A stretch of 64,000 nucleotides of DNA. It comes from JAZBPO01 sp963691775 (GTDB lineage: Bacteria; Pseudomonadota; Gammaproteobacteria; Pseudomonadales; Azotimanducaceae). How positions within the stretch are numbered: position 1 is the first letter of the stretch; each line of letters begins with the position of its first letter. The translations under genes were made by a program, and so were the position numbers. The stretch is from the NCBI GenBank assembly GCA_963691775.1, contig OY829369.1, forward strand, positions 3,286,001 to 3,350,000, read 5' to 3'. This document shows positions 8,350 through 17,411 of the stretch, piece by piece. The notes under the pieces are model-generated. The model made no database searches, was not told where the DNA came from, and was given only the letters and a program-made list of their open reading frames with translations.

Positions 8350-9372
8350 ATGAGCGTCCAGCGCTTCGAGCCCCTGGAAGTCCCCATTCACGAACCGGTG
8401 ATCCTCAGTGACGCTCGGCGCAACGCGCTCCGCGAGGAGATCGCCGAGCTGCTCCGTGCACGAGACGCAGTGCTGGTCGCGCATTACTACACGGATGGTG
8501 ACGTTCAGGAACTTGCAGAAGCCACGGGTGGCTTCGTCTCTGATTCGCTCGAGATGGCGCGCTTTGGTCGAGACCACGCGGCCTCGACGCTGGTCGTCGC
8601 GGGCGTTCGTTTCATGGGCGAAACGGCCAAGATTCTCTCGCCCGATAAGACCGTGCTCATGCCGACGCTCGAGGCAGAGTGCTCCCTTGATCTCGGGTGC
8701 CCACCGGAAGCGTTCTCCGCCTTCTGCGACGCGCATCCGGAGCGTACCGTCGTCGTCTATGCGAATACGTCCGCCGCCGTGAAGGCACGGGCTGATTGGG
8801 TCGTCACGTCATCGATCGCGCTTGATGTGGCGCGTCACCTCACCGAGCGGGGCGAAAAGCTTCTGTGGGCGCCGGACAAGCATCTCGGCCAGTACATCGC
8901 CGATGAAACAGGCGCGGATACCCTGCTCTGGGACGGTGCCTGCATCGTGCACGAGGAGTTCAAGGCACAGGGCGTACGCGATCTGAAGGCCGTGTTTCCG
9001 GAGGCCGCGGTGCTCGTGCACCCTGAGTCGCCGAAGGCGGTCGTGGAACTCGCGGACGTGGTCGGCTCGACCACGGCGATCCTGAACGCAGCAAGGGATC
9101 TACCGAACGAGACGTTCATCGTCGCAACCGATCGCGGCATCTTTTCGACCCTGCGCCGCAAAGCACCGGGTAAGCGATTCGTGGAGGCCCCTACGGCCGG
9201 TAACGGTGCGACCTGTCGTTCCTGCGCACACTGCCCCTGGATGGCAATGAACGAACTCGATGCGCTTGCGGCGACTCTCCGACAGGGCGGCAACGAGATT
9301 CACGTGGATCCGGAGCTGGGTGAGCGGGCGATGGTCCCGCTGCAGCGGATGCTCGATTTCAAGCGCCCATGA
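8350..9372 (+). CDS. nadA: Quinolinate synthase NadA
   Basis: Iron-sulfur enzyme that condenses iminoaspartate with dihydroxyacetone phosphate to quinolinate in NAD synthesis. Evidence: VAHYYTDGDVQELAE near the N-terminus, FMGETAKILSP, MPTLEAECSLDLGCP with the first cluster cysteine, YANTSAAVKA, and the C-terminal CRSCAHCPWMAMN. 340 residues, normal. GGAGG precedes ATG 8350. nadB and nadC are not in the window. Confidence 0.96.
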   Translation: MSVQRFEPLEVPIHEPVILSDARRNALREEIAELLRARDAVLVAHYYTDGDVQELAEATGGFVSDSLEMARFGRDHAASTLVVAGVRFMGETAKILSPDKTVLMPTLEAECSLDLGCPPEAFSAFCDAHPERTVVVYANTSAAVKARADWVVTSSIALDVARHLTERGEKLLWAPDKHLGQYIADETGADTLLWDGACIVHEEFKAQGVRDLKAVFPEAAVLVHPESPKAVVELADVVGSTTAILNAARDLPNETFIVATDRGIFSTLRRKAPGKRFVEAPTAGNGATCRSCAHCPWMAMNELDALAATLRQGGNEIHVDPELGERAMVPLQRMLDFKRP

Positions 9373-9388
9373 GTGCTCGGCCCGCGCC

Positions 9389-10852
9389 TCAGGAATTGAA
9401 GCGCTGGCGCATCTCCCGGATATCCTGCACGCGCTGATTCAGGCGCGCCGTCATCGGGAAGTCGTTCTCCACTAGCTGCAGGGCATAGCGCAGATGCTGC
9501 AGGGCGTTCTGCAGGCTGCCGTGCAATTGGAAGAACTCAGCGCGGGCCCTGTGTACGGCGATGATGTCGCCGGCGAGGCCCGCTGTTTCAGCAAGGTCGA
9601 ACCATACCTGGGCATCTTCTGGTCGTGATGCGGCCAGCGACTCGAGGACTTTCTGTGCATCGTCGTGGCGCTTCGCAGCGTTCAGCGCCTCGGCGTACTT
9701 CGCGCTCAGCGGCAGGTTGTTGGGCGTGAAGCGCAGCGCCCGCTCCAGCCGCGCGACCGCTGCCCGCTCGTCACCGCGGGCAAGGTCGATGTCGACCTCG
9801 GCAAGGGTGTAGGCGATCGACTGGTCCGCGCGAAGCAGGGGCTTGAGCTCCGTTTCTGCATCGTCAATGCGGCCGGCTGCAAGAAGGGAAATGACAAGGC
9901 CATAGCGCACTGCGTCCGGCATGTTCGTTCGGCCTTCGTCGAGCTGAGCGCGGAACTCTGACACGGCGCGGGCGGGCGTTTCGGCGAGGGCAACCCGCAC
10001 GCGCGCGCGCATCAGCTGATACTCGAGGGAGTCCTCATGCACTCGGCGGGGAAATTCCTCGGCCTGAGATCGGGCGTCGGCGACGCGCGACTCCGTGACC
10101 GGGTGGGTGAGCAGGAATTCCGGCGGCCGACGTGAGAAGCGCGAGGCGGCGGACATTCGCTCGAACATGGACGACATGGCCCAGGGGTCGAGGCCGGCCC
10201 GGGCGAGGGTCTCGATACCGATGCGATCCGCCTCGCGCTCGCGCAAGCGGCTGTAGCGCAATTGCGACCCCTGCACTGCGGCCTGGGTGCTCGTGAGTGC
10301 GGCGACCCCTGCCTCGCCAGCGCCGGCGACCATGAGGGCGGCGCTTGCGAGCATGGCGGCTAGATAGGGCAGGGTGAGCTTGCGCTGTTCTTCAAGGCCG
10401 CGGGCGTAGTGGCGCTGGGAAAGGTGCGCGAGCTCGTGCGCCATGATTGCGGAAAATTCATGCACGGTCGGTGCCTGTGCGTAGGTGCCCAGGTTGACGC
10501 CGACGATGCCTCCTGGGGCGGCGAACGCATTGATGGACGCGGCTTCTATGAGAACGATCGAAAGGTCGTGCTGTCGCAGGTCGCTGTATGTCGCAAGATC
10601 GGCGATCAGCAGCTCGGTCCAATATACGAGGAGTGGATCGGAGGTGGTCGGTAGCTGGGCGCGGACCTGGCGCATGAAATCCTTGCCAAGGGCTGCTTCC
10701 TGCTGCGGTGAAACGATGCCCGAGGAGGTGTCGCCCAGCATCGGGAGATCGTCGCCGGGCGCGGCGAGCGCAGGGGCGATGGCCGGCGGCGCCAGCGGCA
10801 GGCCGAGCAGAAGGACGAGCAGAACAGGCGGCAGGCGGGTAGGCGAAAGCAT
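9389..10852 (-). CDS. bepA: Beta-barrel assembly-enhancing protease BepA/YfgC (M48 metalloprotease, TPR)
   Basis: Periplasmic zinc protease and chaperone acting on outer-membrane assembly intermediates. After a cleavable signal peptide (residues 1 to about 31, ending ALAAPG) come the M48 domain with HELAH (residues about 138-142) and third ligand in REREADRIG, then C-terminal TPRs (for example LAASRPEDAQVWFDLAETAGLAG). Start chosen at ATG 10852 because it begins the signal peptide; the frame continues upstream without one. 487 residues, as expected for the family. Confidence 0.92.
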   Translation of the reverse strand: MLSPTRLPPVLLVLLLGLPLAPPAIAPALAAPGDDLPMLGDTSSGIVSPQQEAALGKDFMRQVRAQLPTTSDPLLVYWTELLIADLATYSDLRQHDLSIVLIEAASINAFAAPGGIVGVNLGTYAQAPTVHEFSAIMAHELAHLSQRHYARGLEEQRKLTLPYLAAMLASAALMVAGAGEAGVAALTSTQAAVQGSQLRYSRLREREADRIGIETLARAGLDPWAMSSMFERMSAASRFSRRPPEFLLTHPVTESRVADARSQAEEFPRRVHEDSLEYQLMRARVRVALAETPARAVSEFRAQLDEGRTNMPDAVRYGLVISLLAAGRIDDAETELKPLLRADQSIAYTLAEVDIDLARGDERAAVARLERALRFTPNNLPLSAKYAEALNAAKRHDDAQKVLESLAASRPEDAQVWFDLAETAGLAGDIIAVHRARAEFFQLHGSLQNALQHLRYALQLVENDFPMTARLNQRVQDIREMRQRFNS

Positions 10853-10985
10853 GGCGCGTGCGCAATGACACCGGTGAAGTCCGATCTTACGCCGGCCGAC
10901 TGGGTAGCGTCTGCGTGAATTCGTCATGATTCCTCTGAGCCCCCGCGGGGCCTAAGATGCGCGCTCGGTTAAACAGGAGCCGCCG

Positions 10986-11225
10986 ATGTCCGACGTGCCC
11001 CCGATCGACGTCGAGGTTGACGCCCTCGGCTTGACCTGCCCAATGCCCTTGTTGAAAGCGAAACGCGCCCTCAACGCCATGGCGTCGGGCCAGTATCTGC
11101 GCGTGCTTTCGACCGATCCGGGTTCGCGGCGCGATTTCGAGGTCTTCTCCCAGCAGAGCGGTCATCCGCTGCTGTCCTCTGAGGAGGACGGGGAGCACTT
11201 CGTACACGTGCTGCGCAAGCTTTGA
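10986..11225 (+). CDS. tusA: TusA-family sulfur carrier protein
   Basis: Small sulfurtransferase-like protein of 79 residues. It has the family motif LGLTCPMPLLKAKRAL with the persulfide-carrying cysteine in CPMP, then the SDPG-like turn (LSTDPGSRRDFEVF). TusA moves sulfur for tRNA 2-thiouridine and other acceptors. AGGAG is six bases before ATG 10986. Which TusA subfamily it belongs to cannot be settled from context, as no tusBCD or dsr genes are nearby. Confidence 0.88.
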   Translation: MSDVPPIDVEVDALGLTCPMPLLKAKRALNAMASGQYLRVLSTDPGSRRDFEVFSQQSGHPLLSSEEDGEHFVHVLRKL

Positions 11226-11273
11226 GCAGATGCATCCTGCCTCCTCGGCCGCGGTTGCCTGGGCGCTTTGCCA

Positions 11274-11288
11274 CGGTCACAGTGACCG
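11274..11288. promoter_or_regulatory. Perfect 15-bp palindrome upstream of perM
   Basis: CGGTCACAGTGACCG is a perfect inverted repeat of 7+1+7 bases between tusA and the AI-2E-family gene, ending 27 bp before the latter's start. It may be an operator; no regulator in the window can be tied to it. Confidence 0.3.
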
Positions 11289-11315
11289 CACCCTGCCACG
11301 GAATGTTCTGACCAC

Positions 11316-12398
11316 GTGAAGATCGTCGAGTTCGCCCGTCGCTGGCTGAATCATTGGTTTGCACACGAAGAAGCCCTGCTCCTCGTGGTGCTCATTGCCG
11401 TTGGCCTGTTCGTGGTGAGCTGGCTCGGCGGAGTGCTCGCGCCTGCGCTCACTGCGCTCGTCATCGCGTTCATCTTGCAGGGCCTGCTTGGCCGTCTTCT
11501 CGACTGGGGCGTGCCGGAGCGTGGAGCGGTTCTGCTCGCGTTCGGCCTTTTCCTCGCCACCCTCGCGGTCCTGCTGTTGGCCGTATTCCCGCTCATCTGG
11601 CGCCAGACGGCGGGCTTTGTCGATGCCATGCCCACCATGCTCGACCAGCTGCAAGCATTCGCACGGCGCCTGCCGGAGCAGTATCCGAGTCTGCTCTCGC
11701 CCGAGCAGGTAGATGACTGGCTCGCGTCAACGCGCGAGGAAATGCTCGGGTTCGGTCAGCGCGCGCTGACCTTCTCCTTCGGGCAGATCGGCTCACTCGT
11801 GGGCATCGTGATCTATCTCGTGCTCGTGCCGATTCTTGTGTTCTTCTTCCTGAAGGACCGTGCGCTGCTGCTCACCTGGTTCGCCGGTCTGCTGCCGGCC
11901 AAGCGACCGCTCCTGGAGCAGGTCGGCGCCGAGATGAACGAGCAGATCGCGAACTACGTCCGCGGGAAAGCCCTTGAGATTCTCATGGTCGGTGCAACGA
12001 CCTTCGTTGTCTTCCGCTTGCTGGACCTCAACTATGCCGCGCTGCTCGGCATTCTTGTCGGGTTCTCCGTGGTGGTGCCGTATATCGGTGCTGCGGTGGT
12101 CACCCTGCCGGTTGCCATGGTTGGCTTTGTTCAGTTCGGTCTCAGCTGGGATTTCGGGTGGGTCATGCTTGCCTACGCGATCATCCAGGCCCTTGACGGT
12201 AACGTGTTGGTGCCCTTGCTCTTCTCCGAGGCCGTGGATCTGCACCCCGTTGCAATTATCGTCGCGGTGCTGGCCTTCGGTGGAATCTGGGGCTTCTGGG
12301 GCGTGTTCTTCGCGATCCCTTTGGCGAGCCTGATCAAGGCGGTTGTGACCGCTTGGCCGGCGAATGTTGGGGAGCGCCTGGCGACCGCCCCGGACTGA
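11316..12398 (+). CDS. perM: AI-2E family transporter / PerM-like permease
   Basis: Integral membrane protein of 360 residues with the AI-2E exporter (UPF0118) fold: paired N-terminal helices, a middle amphipathic region (PTMLDQLQAFARRLPEQYPSL), then VPILVFFFLKD and a C-terminal bundle with GFSVVVPYIGA and FGGIWGFWGVFFAIPLASL. GTG start at 11316. In gammaproteobacteria perM often sits close to bepA, as here. Transported substrate is not known for most members. Confidence 0.88.
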   Translation: MKIVEFARRWLNHWFAHEEALLLVVLIAVGLFVVSWLGGVLAPALTALVIAFILQGLLGRLLDWGVPERGAVLLAFGLFLATLAVLLLAVFPLIWRQTAGFVDAMPTMLDQLQAFARRLPEQYPSLLSPEQVDDWLASTREEMLGFGQRALTFSFGQIGSLVGIVIYLVLVPILVFFFLKDRALLLTWFAGLLPAKRPLLEQVGAEMNEQIANYVRGKALEILMVGATTFVVFRLLDLNYAALLGILVGFSVVVPYIGAAVVTLPVAMVGFVQFGLSWDFGWVMLAYAIIQALDGNVLVPLLFSEAVDLHPVAIIVAVLAFGGIWGFWGVFFAIPLASLIKAVVTAWPANVGERLATAPD

Positions 12399-12488
12399 CG
12401 CGGGGCGGCTTCGCTTGTGGTGCTTCGGGCCCTTCCTTACCATGCCCGGCGTATCTCATCAGCCCCGCTGGAGCCGCGCTCGCCACTC

Positions 12489-13382
12489 ATGATTCAGGGC
12501 AGCATCGTCGCCATCGTCACGCCCATGGACGCCGCCGGCGACCTCGATTGGGATGCCCTCGATCGTCTCGTGGAGTGGCATGTCACCGAAGGTACGAACG
12601 GCATTGTGCCGGTGGGTACGACAGGTGAATCTGCAACCCTCTCGATCGACGAGAACGTGCGTGTCGTTGAACGCGTTGTGCGGGTCGTGGATGGCCGGGT
12701 GCCCGTGATCGCGGGCACCGGCGCCAACAACACCCGCGAGGCGCTTGAAATGACGCGGGCCGCTCGTTCGGCTGGCGCGGACGCTTCGCTTCAGGTCACG
12801 CCGTACTACAACCGACCGACGCAGGAAGGCCTGTACCGGCACTTCTCGACCATCGCCGACGGCGTGGACCTGCCGGTGGTGCTCTACAACGTACCAAAGC
12901 GCACGGGATGTGACCTGCAGCCCGAGACGGTCGGTCGCCTCGCCCCACATCAGCACATCGTCGCGCTCAAAGAAGCATGCGGAGAGGTGGGCCGCATCGC
13001 GAAGCTCAAGGCGCTGTGCGGCGAGGACTTCGCGCTGCTCTCCGGCGAGGACCCCGTCAACGTTGCGAGCATGCGCGAAGGTGCCGTAGGCACGGTCTCG
13101 GTCACCGCAAACGTCGCGCCCCGGCGTATGGCGCGCATGATTGCTGCGGGACTGGCAGGGGATTGGGCGACGGCCGAAGCCGAAGAGGCGGCGCTGCAGG
13201 AACTGCATCGCGTGCTGTTCTTGGAGTCGAGCCCCATCCCGGTCAAGTGGGCACTGGAGCAGATGGGACTCATCGGTCCGGGCATCCGTCTACCTTTGAC
13301 GCCGCTGGCGGCGGATTTTCATGCAGAGGTGCGCGGCAGACTCCTGGACTACGGATTGCTCGACGCCGGGGAGCGCGTTTGA
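12489..13382 (+). CDS. dapA: 4-hydroxy-tetrahydrodipicolinate synthase DapA
   Basis: Condenses pyruvate with aspartate semialdehyde in lysine and diaminopimelate synthesis. Evidence: GSIVAIVTPMD at the N-terminus, VPVGTTGESATL, the tyrosine in YYNRPTQEGLYRHF, VVLYNVPKRTG and the Schiff-base lysine in VALKEACG (residue about 162). 297 residues, normal. Start ATG 12489 matches the family N-terminus; the upstream extension is discarded. The stop shares a base with the bamC start (TGATG). Confidence 0.97.
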   Translation: MIQGSIVAIVTPMDAAGDLDWDALDRLVEWHVTEGTNGIVPVGTTGESATLSIDENVRVVERVVRVVDGRVPVIAGTGANNTREALEMTRAARSAGADASLQVTPYYNRPTQEGLYRHFSTIADGVDLPVVLYNVPKRTGCDLQPETVGRLAPHQHIVALKEACGEVGRIAKLKALCGEDFALLSGEDPVNVASMREGAVGTVSVTANVAPRRMARMIAAGLAGDWATAEAEEAALQELHRVLFLESSPIPVKWALEQMGLIGPGIRLPLTPLAADFHAEVRGRLLDYGLLDAGERV

Positions 13383-14515
13383 TGACGGAATTACCTGTAC
13401 GGGCGATGGATGCCGTGCGCGCAAGAACCGCCTGTACCGTGCTGATGCTCGCGGCTGCCGCGTCTGGCTGCAGCTGGATCCTCGACGATGAAGGTCTGAT
13501 CCAGGATCGTCGCAACGAATATCGGGCGGCGCGGATGGCCACCGCGCCAGAGATACCTGCGGACCTGAGCGGCAACAATATTCAGGAGACGATGCCGGTG
13601 CCACGCGTGCCGGGGGTCGAGCGCTACGAGGAACAGGCGGAGTTCGAGCTCCCTCGGCCCGCGACGCTGTTCGCACGAGAAGAGGATCGCGGTGTCCGAA
13701 TTCAGCGTTTCTCGGGCGAAAGCTGGATCGTCGTGCCGGATCCGCCCACCAACGTCTGGCCCCGGGTGAAGCAGTTCCTGTCTGACAATGGCGTCACCAT
13801 CTTCAGCGAGGATCCTGAAGCCGGCGTGATGCTGAGCAACTGGATCGAGCTCAAGGAGGACGAATACACGGATCTGGTGCGCAGCGCGCTCGTCGATCAG
13901 CGTGCTTCGGCCCCGTGGCAGCAGCTTCAGCTACGCGTGGAACAGGCGGTGCGCAGGGGGGCGACCGAGGTGCACGTAACTCAGGCCGGACAGCCTTTGC
14001 CGAGCGGGCGACCGGACTTCGCAGCCGGTTCGACCGACGCGCAGGCCGAGTCCCAGCTGCTTGGATCGCTTGCGGAGTATCTCGCTGCGGAACTTGGGGG
14101 TGCAGGCGTCTCCTACGTCGCGCAGACCATTGCAGCCGAGCCCAAGGCTGAAATCGTGCGGCGTCCGAACGCGCCGCCGGCGCTGCGCCTGAGACTGCCC
14201 TTCGCGCGTGCCTGGGCAACGATTGCGACTTCGCTGGAGAACGCCGAGATCCTCGTCGAGGAATCGGACCAGGACACCCGCCTGTACCGCATTCGCTACA
14301 GCGAAAGTCAGTTCCGCAACGAAGAGCCGGGCTGGTTCGCGCGCATCTTCGACTTCAGTTCGGACGATGCGTCCGCTGGCGGCGAACCCTTCACGCTGCG
14401 CCTTGACGACAGCAGCGATGGCTTCGAGCTCTATGTGCTCGATGAGCGCGAGCGTGCGGCAGATCGCGAGACGGGTGAGCAGATCCTTTCCGTCATCCGC
14501 GAATTCGCGTCCTGA
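13382..14515 (+). CDS. bamC: Outer membrane protein assembly factor BamC (NlpB lipoprotein)
   Basis: Lipoprotein subunit of the BAM complex. Signal peptide with lipobox AAAASGC (Cys about residue 29), then the unstructured segment that binds BamD, including the family feature LPVPRVPG-type (here MPVPRVPGVERYEEQAEFELPRP in part), followed by two helix-grip domains, the first with WIVVPDPPTNVWPRVKQFL and the second from LRLRLPFARAWATI. 377 residues. Start ATG 13382 overlaps the dapA stop; dapA-bamC linkage is standard in Gammaproteobacteria. Confidence 0.92.
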   Translation: MTELPVRAMDAVRARTACTVLMLAAAASGCSWILDDEGLIQDRRNEYRAARMATAPEIPADLSGNNIQETMPVPRVPGVERYEEQAEFELPRPATLFAREEDRGVRIQRFSGESWIVVPDPPTNVWPRVKQFLSDNGVTIFSEDPEAGVMLSNWIELKEDEYTDLVRSALVDQRASAPWQQLQLRVEQAVRRGATEVHVTQAGQPLPSGRPDFAAGSTDAQAESQLLGSLAEYLAAELGGAGVSYVAQTIAAEPKAEIVRRPNAPPALRLRLPFARAWATIATSLENAEILVEESDQDTRLYRIRYSESQFRNEEPGWFARIFDFSSDDASAGGEPFTLRLDDSSDGFELYVLDERERAADRETGEQILSVIREFAS

Positions 14516-14519
14516 TCGA

Positions 14520-15287
14520 GTGCTGGAGCTTTGCTGTCTCGGTAGCGGTAGCCGCGGCAACGGCACGCTCGTTCGCACCGGGCACACCTGCGTCCTGATC
14601 GACTGCGGTTTCACGCTCAAGGAGCTTGATCACCGCCTCGCCGAGATAGGCGCATGCACGGATGAGCTGGATGCCGTGCTCATCACGCACGAGCACTCTG
14701 ATCACGCCTCGGGAGTGGCTGCACTGCGCCGGCGGAATCACGTCTCGGTTCGAGCTACTGCCGGCACCTGGCGGGGCATGAAGATGCAGCCAGGATCGGG
14801 CGACGGCGTCGTCGCGGGCGATCGTCCGTTCCCCATCGGTGACCTCGACGTGCTGCCGGTCACCGTTCCGCACGATGCGCGGGAACCGGTGCAGTTCCGC
14901 TTCTCGGCGCATGGTCTGAGCCTCGGAGTGCTGACGGATCTCGGCCATCCTTCGGCGCACGTTGTCGAGCGCTTTCGCGGCTGCGATGGGCTCCTGCTGG
15001 AGTTCAATCATGAGCCACAGATGCTCGCAGGATCGCGCTATCCCGCGTCGGTGAAGCGCCGTGTCGCCGGGCGTTTCGGCCATCTTGCAAACGGTCAGGC
15101 TTCACAACTGCTCGCGGCGCTTGGGCCAGAGCAATTGCAGTGGCTCGTGGCGGGGCACCTTTCCGAGCAGAACAACACACGTGCGCACGCCGAGGCTGCT
15201 CTTGATTCGGTCATGGCTGGACATGCGGCTGCCCGCTATATCGCCCGGCAGGAACGCGCCGGCGCCTGGCTGGCGCTGCTTCCCTAG
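14520..15287 (+). CDS. MBL-fold metallo-hydrolase (YycJ/WalJ-like)
   Basis: Metallo-beta-lactamase-fold hydrolase of 255 residues. It starts ELCCLGSGSRGNGTLV and has the metal motif THEHSDHASG plus LLEFNHEP and AGHLSEQNNTRAHA with further ligands. This subfamily is found after bamC in many gammaproteobacteria and is related to exonuclease-like YycJ/WalJ; its role here is inferred. The start is GTG 14520, four bases after the bamC stop. Confidence 0.88.
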   Translation: MLELCCLGSGSRGNGTLVRTGHTCVLIDCGFTLKELDHRLAEIGACTDELDAVLITHEHSDHASGVAALRRRNHVSVRATAGTWRGMKMQPGSGDGVVAGDRPFPIGDLDVLPVTVPHDAREPVQFRFSAHGLSLGVLTDLGHPSAHVVERFRGCDGLLLEFNHEPQMLAGSRYPASVKRRVAGRFGHLANGQASQLLAALGPEQLQWLVAGHLSEQNNTRAHAEAALDSVMAGHAAARYIARQERAGAWLALLP

Positions 15288-15297
15288 GCGTTCTGGG

Positions 15298-15717
15298 TCA
15301 GCGTTTCGGTTTTTCGCGATACATCGGCGCCAAGGTCGCGGTCGCGAAGGCCACTTCGACGTCTTCCTCGCCTGCTCGCTCGGCGAAGATGTGTGCTTCC
15401 ACGACGGCAATGCTGCGTCCCTCGCGAACCACGCGCCCTTCTGCGCGCAGATGCTCGGCGGGTGCTCCGCGGAGGAAGTTCACCTTGTATTCCACGGTGA
15501 CGCTCGGCGTACGCAGGGACAGGTTGCAGATGAAGTCGGCGAAGGCGCCGATGACGCCACCGTGCGGGTGTCCGAGATCCTGCGTAAGTGCCCGCTCTAC
15601 GGTGAGGCGAGCGACGGCGCGACCGTTGCCCGCTTCGACGATATGGATGCCAAGCGTGTCGATGAACGGTGTCGCGGCGCGGACGCGGCGCGTGAGCTCT
15701 TCCGGGGTGATCGGCAT
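15298..15717 (-). CDS. PaaI-family hotdog thioesterase
   Basis: Predicted acyl-CoA thioesterase of 139 residues with a single hotdog domain. The motif LGHPHGGVIGAFADFICN carries the HGG and Asp of the PaaI family, and VTVEYKVNFLRGA is the usual central strand pair. It begins one base after the stop of the upstream VWA-FHA gene on the same strand, so they are probably co-transcribed. Substrate is unknown. Confidence 0.88.
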   Translation of the reverse strand: MPITPEELTRRVRAATPFIDTLGIHIVEAGNGRAVARLTVERALTQDLGHPHGGVIGAFADFICNLSLRTPSVTVEYKVNFLRGAPAEHLRAEGRVVREGRSIAVVEAHIFAERAGEEDVEVAFATATLAPMYREKPKR

Positions 15718-15718
15718 G

Positions 15719-16984
15719 TCAGCGCGCGTTCGCGCGCTCCTGCTCTACGAGCGTCTCGTTCGAGAGCGCGAGATCGGACACGCAGAACTCGAATTCGTAG
15801 ATGTGGAACCGGAGTCGGTCCCCGTGCTTCAACCGGGTCTCCGCGATCAGGCGTTCGCCGTTGATGAACGAGCCGTTCAGCGAGTTCTGGTCGATGACCC
15901 AGAATGAGAAGTCGCGATACTCGATGAGCGCATGGCGCCTGCCGATCTGTCGCCGGAAGACCTGCAGATAGTTGATGCCATCTTCGGGCGGATTCTGAAG
16001 GCGCGTGATCATGTTGTATTTCTTGCCTAGGCGATGGGTCGGACGATCGGTCACGCCGTGAAGATCAACGAGATAGCAGTCCGGGAAGTACTCCTGCGCC
16101 GGCTTTGCGGCGGCTGCCTGAATGCGGCGCTCTCGCAGCATGGAGACCATGACCCAGCTGAGCAGTGCGATGCCGATGGCGAAGAACCCGAAGGCGAGCC
16201 ACCAGCGAAGGTCCTTGTCCTCGCCCGTCTCCGGCGCGGCGGCCGATGCGGCGCGCCCCGACTGCGAGACGAGCGGGCGTGGCGCGGGCTGACCACCGAC
16301 GTTCGGCGCCGGGTAACCCATGGCGGAGGTGATCCGTCCGAGGGCGGTTTCCGCATCAGCGTTCGTCAGGGCCCGGTAGTAGTCGCCGCCGGTCGCGTCG
16401 GTCAGTCGGCTCAGCATGCGAAAGTCCGCGGCCTCGGTGAGCGCAACGCCCCATACGGTGACCCCCCGTGCGACGAGCTCATCCCGTAGATCGCCCTGAA
16501 GCCAGTCTTCTGCGCGCTGATTCGCCGTGGCAGCGTCCAACTCGATTCCGCCGTCGATGATGAGCACGATGACGTCTTGTCCGAGGCGGTCCGCGCGCTG
16601 GTCGCGAAACTCGTAAAGTGCGCGTTCGACGGCAACCGAAGGATCGCTTGCCGCGCCGTCGTAGGTGAGCCCTTCGAAGTTTGCGGACGCGAGGGTGTGC
16701 GCCTGCGCCAGTGGAACGATCAGATGCGCGCGGCGGTTGAACGCAACGATCGCGACTTCGGTTGCTGGCGGCAATCGGCCTACAAAACGTGAGAGTGCGT
16801 CAGGAATCAGTCGCTCTGCGTCGGTCGTTGCCATGCTCTCGGAGTCTTCCACGAGCAAGACGATCCGGTCGGCGACGGCGCTCGACGCGAGCGTGAGCGC
16901 AGCGAGCAACAGGAAGGCTCGCGAGAGCAGATGGAAGCGGCGCGAGGCGTGCACCGCGGAGCCGACGACAGCGCGTAGATACAT
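15719..16984 (-). CDS. VWA domain and FHA domain membrane protein
   Basis: Protein of about 421 residues with a signal or anchor (RAFLLLAALTLASSAVADR), a von Willebrand A domain (residues about 38-215), a second membrane helix (WWLAFGFFAIGIALLSWVMV), and a C-terminal FHA domain (IGRRHALIEYRDFSF, then NSLNGSFING). This places VWA outside and the phospho-threonine-binding FHA inside the cell. The MIDAS-like motif reads EDSES where the canonical first residue is Asp. Start at ATG 16984 is chosen because it begins the signal; the frame runs on to 17089. The FHA loop links it in theme with the FHA proteins at 22628 and 33766. Confidence 0.82.
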   Translation of the reverse strand: MYLRAVVGSAVHASRRFHLLSRAFLLLAALTLASSAVADRIVLLVEDSESMATTDAERLIPDALSRFVGRLPPATEVAIVAFNRRAHLIVPLAQAHTLASANFEGLTYDGAASDPSVAVERALYEFRDQRADRLGQDVIVLIIDGGIELDAATANQRAEDWLQGDLRDELVARGVTVWGVALTEAADFRMLSRLTDATGGDYYRALTNADAETALGRITSAMGYPAPNVGGQPAPRPLVSQSGRAASAAAPETGEDKDLRWWLAFGFFAIGIALLSWVMVSMLRERRIQAAAAKPAQEYFPDCYLVDLHGVTDRPTHRLGKKYNMITRLQNPPEDGINYLQVFRRQIGRRHALIEYRDFSFWVIDQNSLNGSFINGERLIAETRLKHGDRLRFHIYEFEFCVSDLALSNETLVEQERANAR

Positions 16985-17171
16985 GGCGCATACGGTCCCT
17001 GGGCGAAGGAAACGACCCTGCTTGTTCCAGCAAGTATGCCAGCTCGTCTCGTCCTTGGCTGTTCTAGGCAGCGGCCGTCTGTAAAACAACGTGAGCCGTT
17101 CAGCGCGCGCGGCCTCCGGGTAGCGGTAAATCGTTTGGGGCGCGCACGTTTCCCAGCCTCTGCAGAGACTG

Positions 17172-17177
17172 TATGAT
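17172..17177 (+). promoter_or_regulatory. Likely -10 element of tRNA-Ser
   Basis: TATGAT lies 11 bp before the 5' end of tRNA-Ser. The -35 region at 17-bp spacing (TTTCCC) is poor, so only the -10 element is supported. Confidence 0.4.
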
Positions 17178-17188
17178 CCGCGGCCCGC

Positions 17189-17278
<90 letters not shown>

Positions 17279-17411
17279 TTGTTCGATCCGCAGAAGCAAA
17301 GCGCGCGATGCCCGCGCCCCAGGACCCTGCAAATATGGACAACGTACCCGCTTGACGCTCGCCCTTCCTCCGGCTGCTGCCGGAGGCCCGCTCGTCTTCG
17401 GAAACGTTGTC

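Noticed and set aside
10939..10955. Short GC hairpin GCCCC/GGGGC before tusA
   Set aside because: Only five base pairs with a three-base loop and no T-run; too weak for a terminator.
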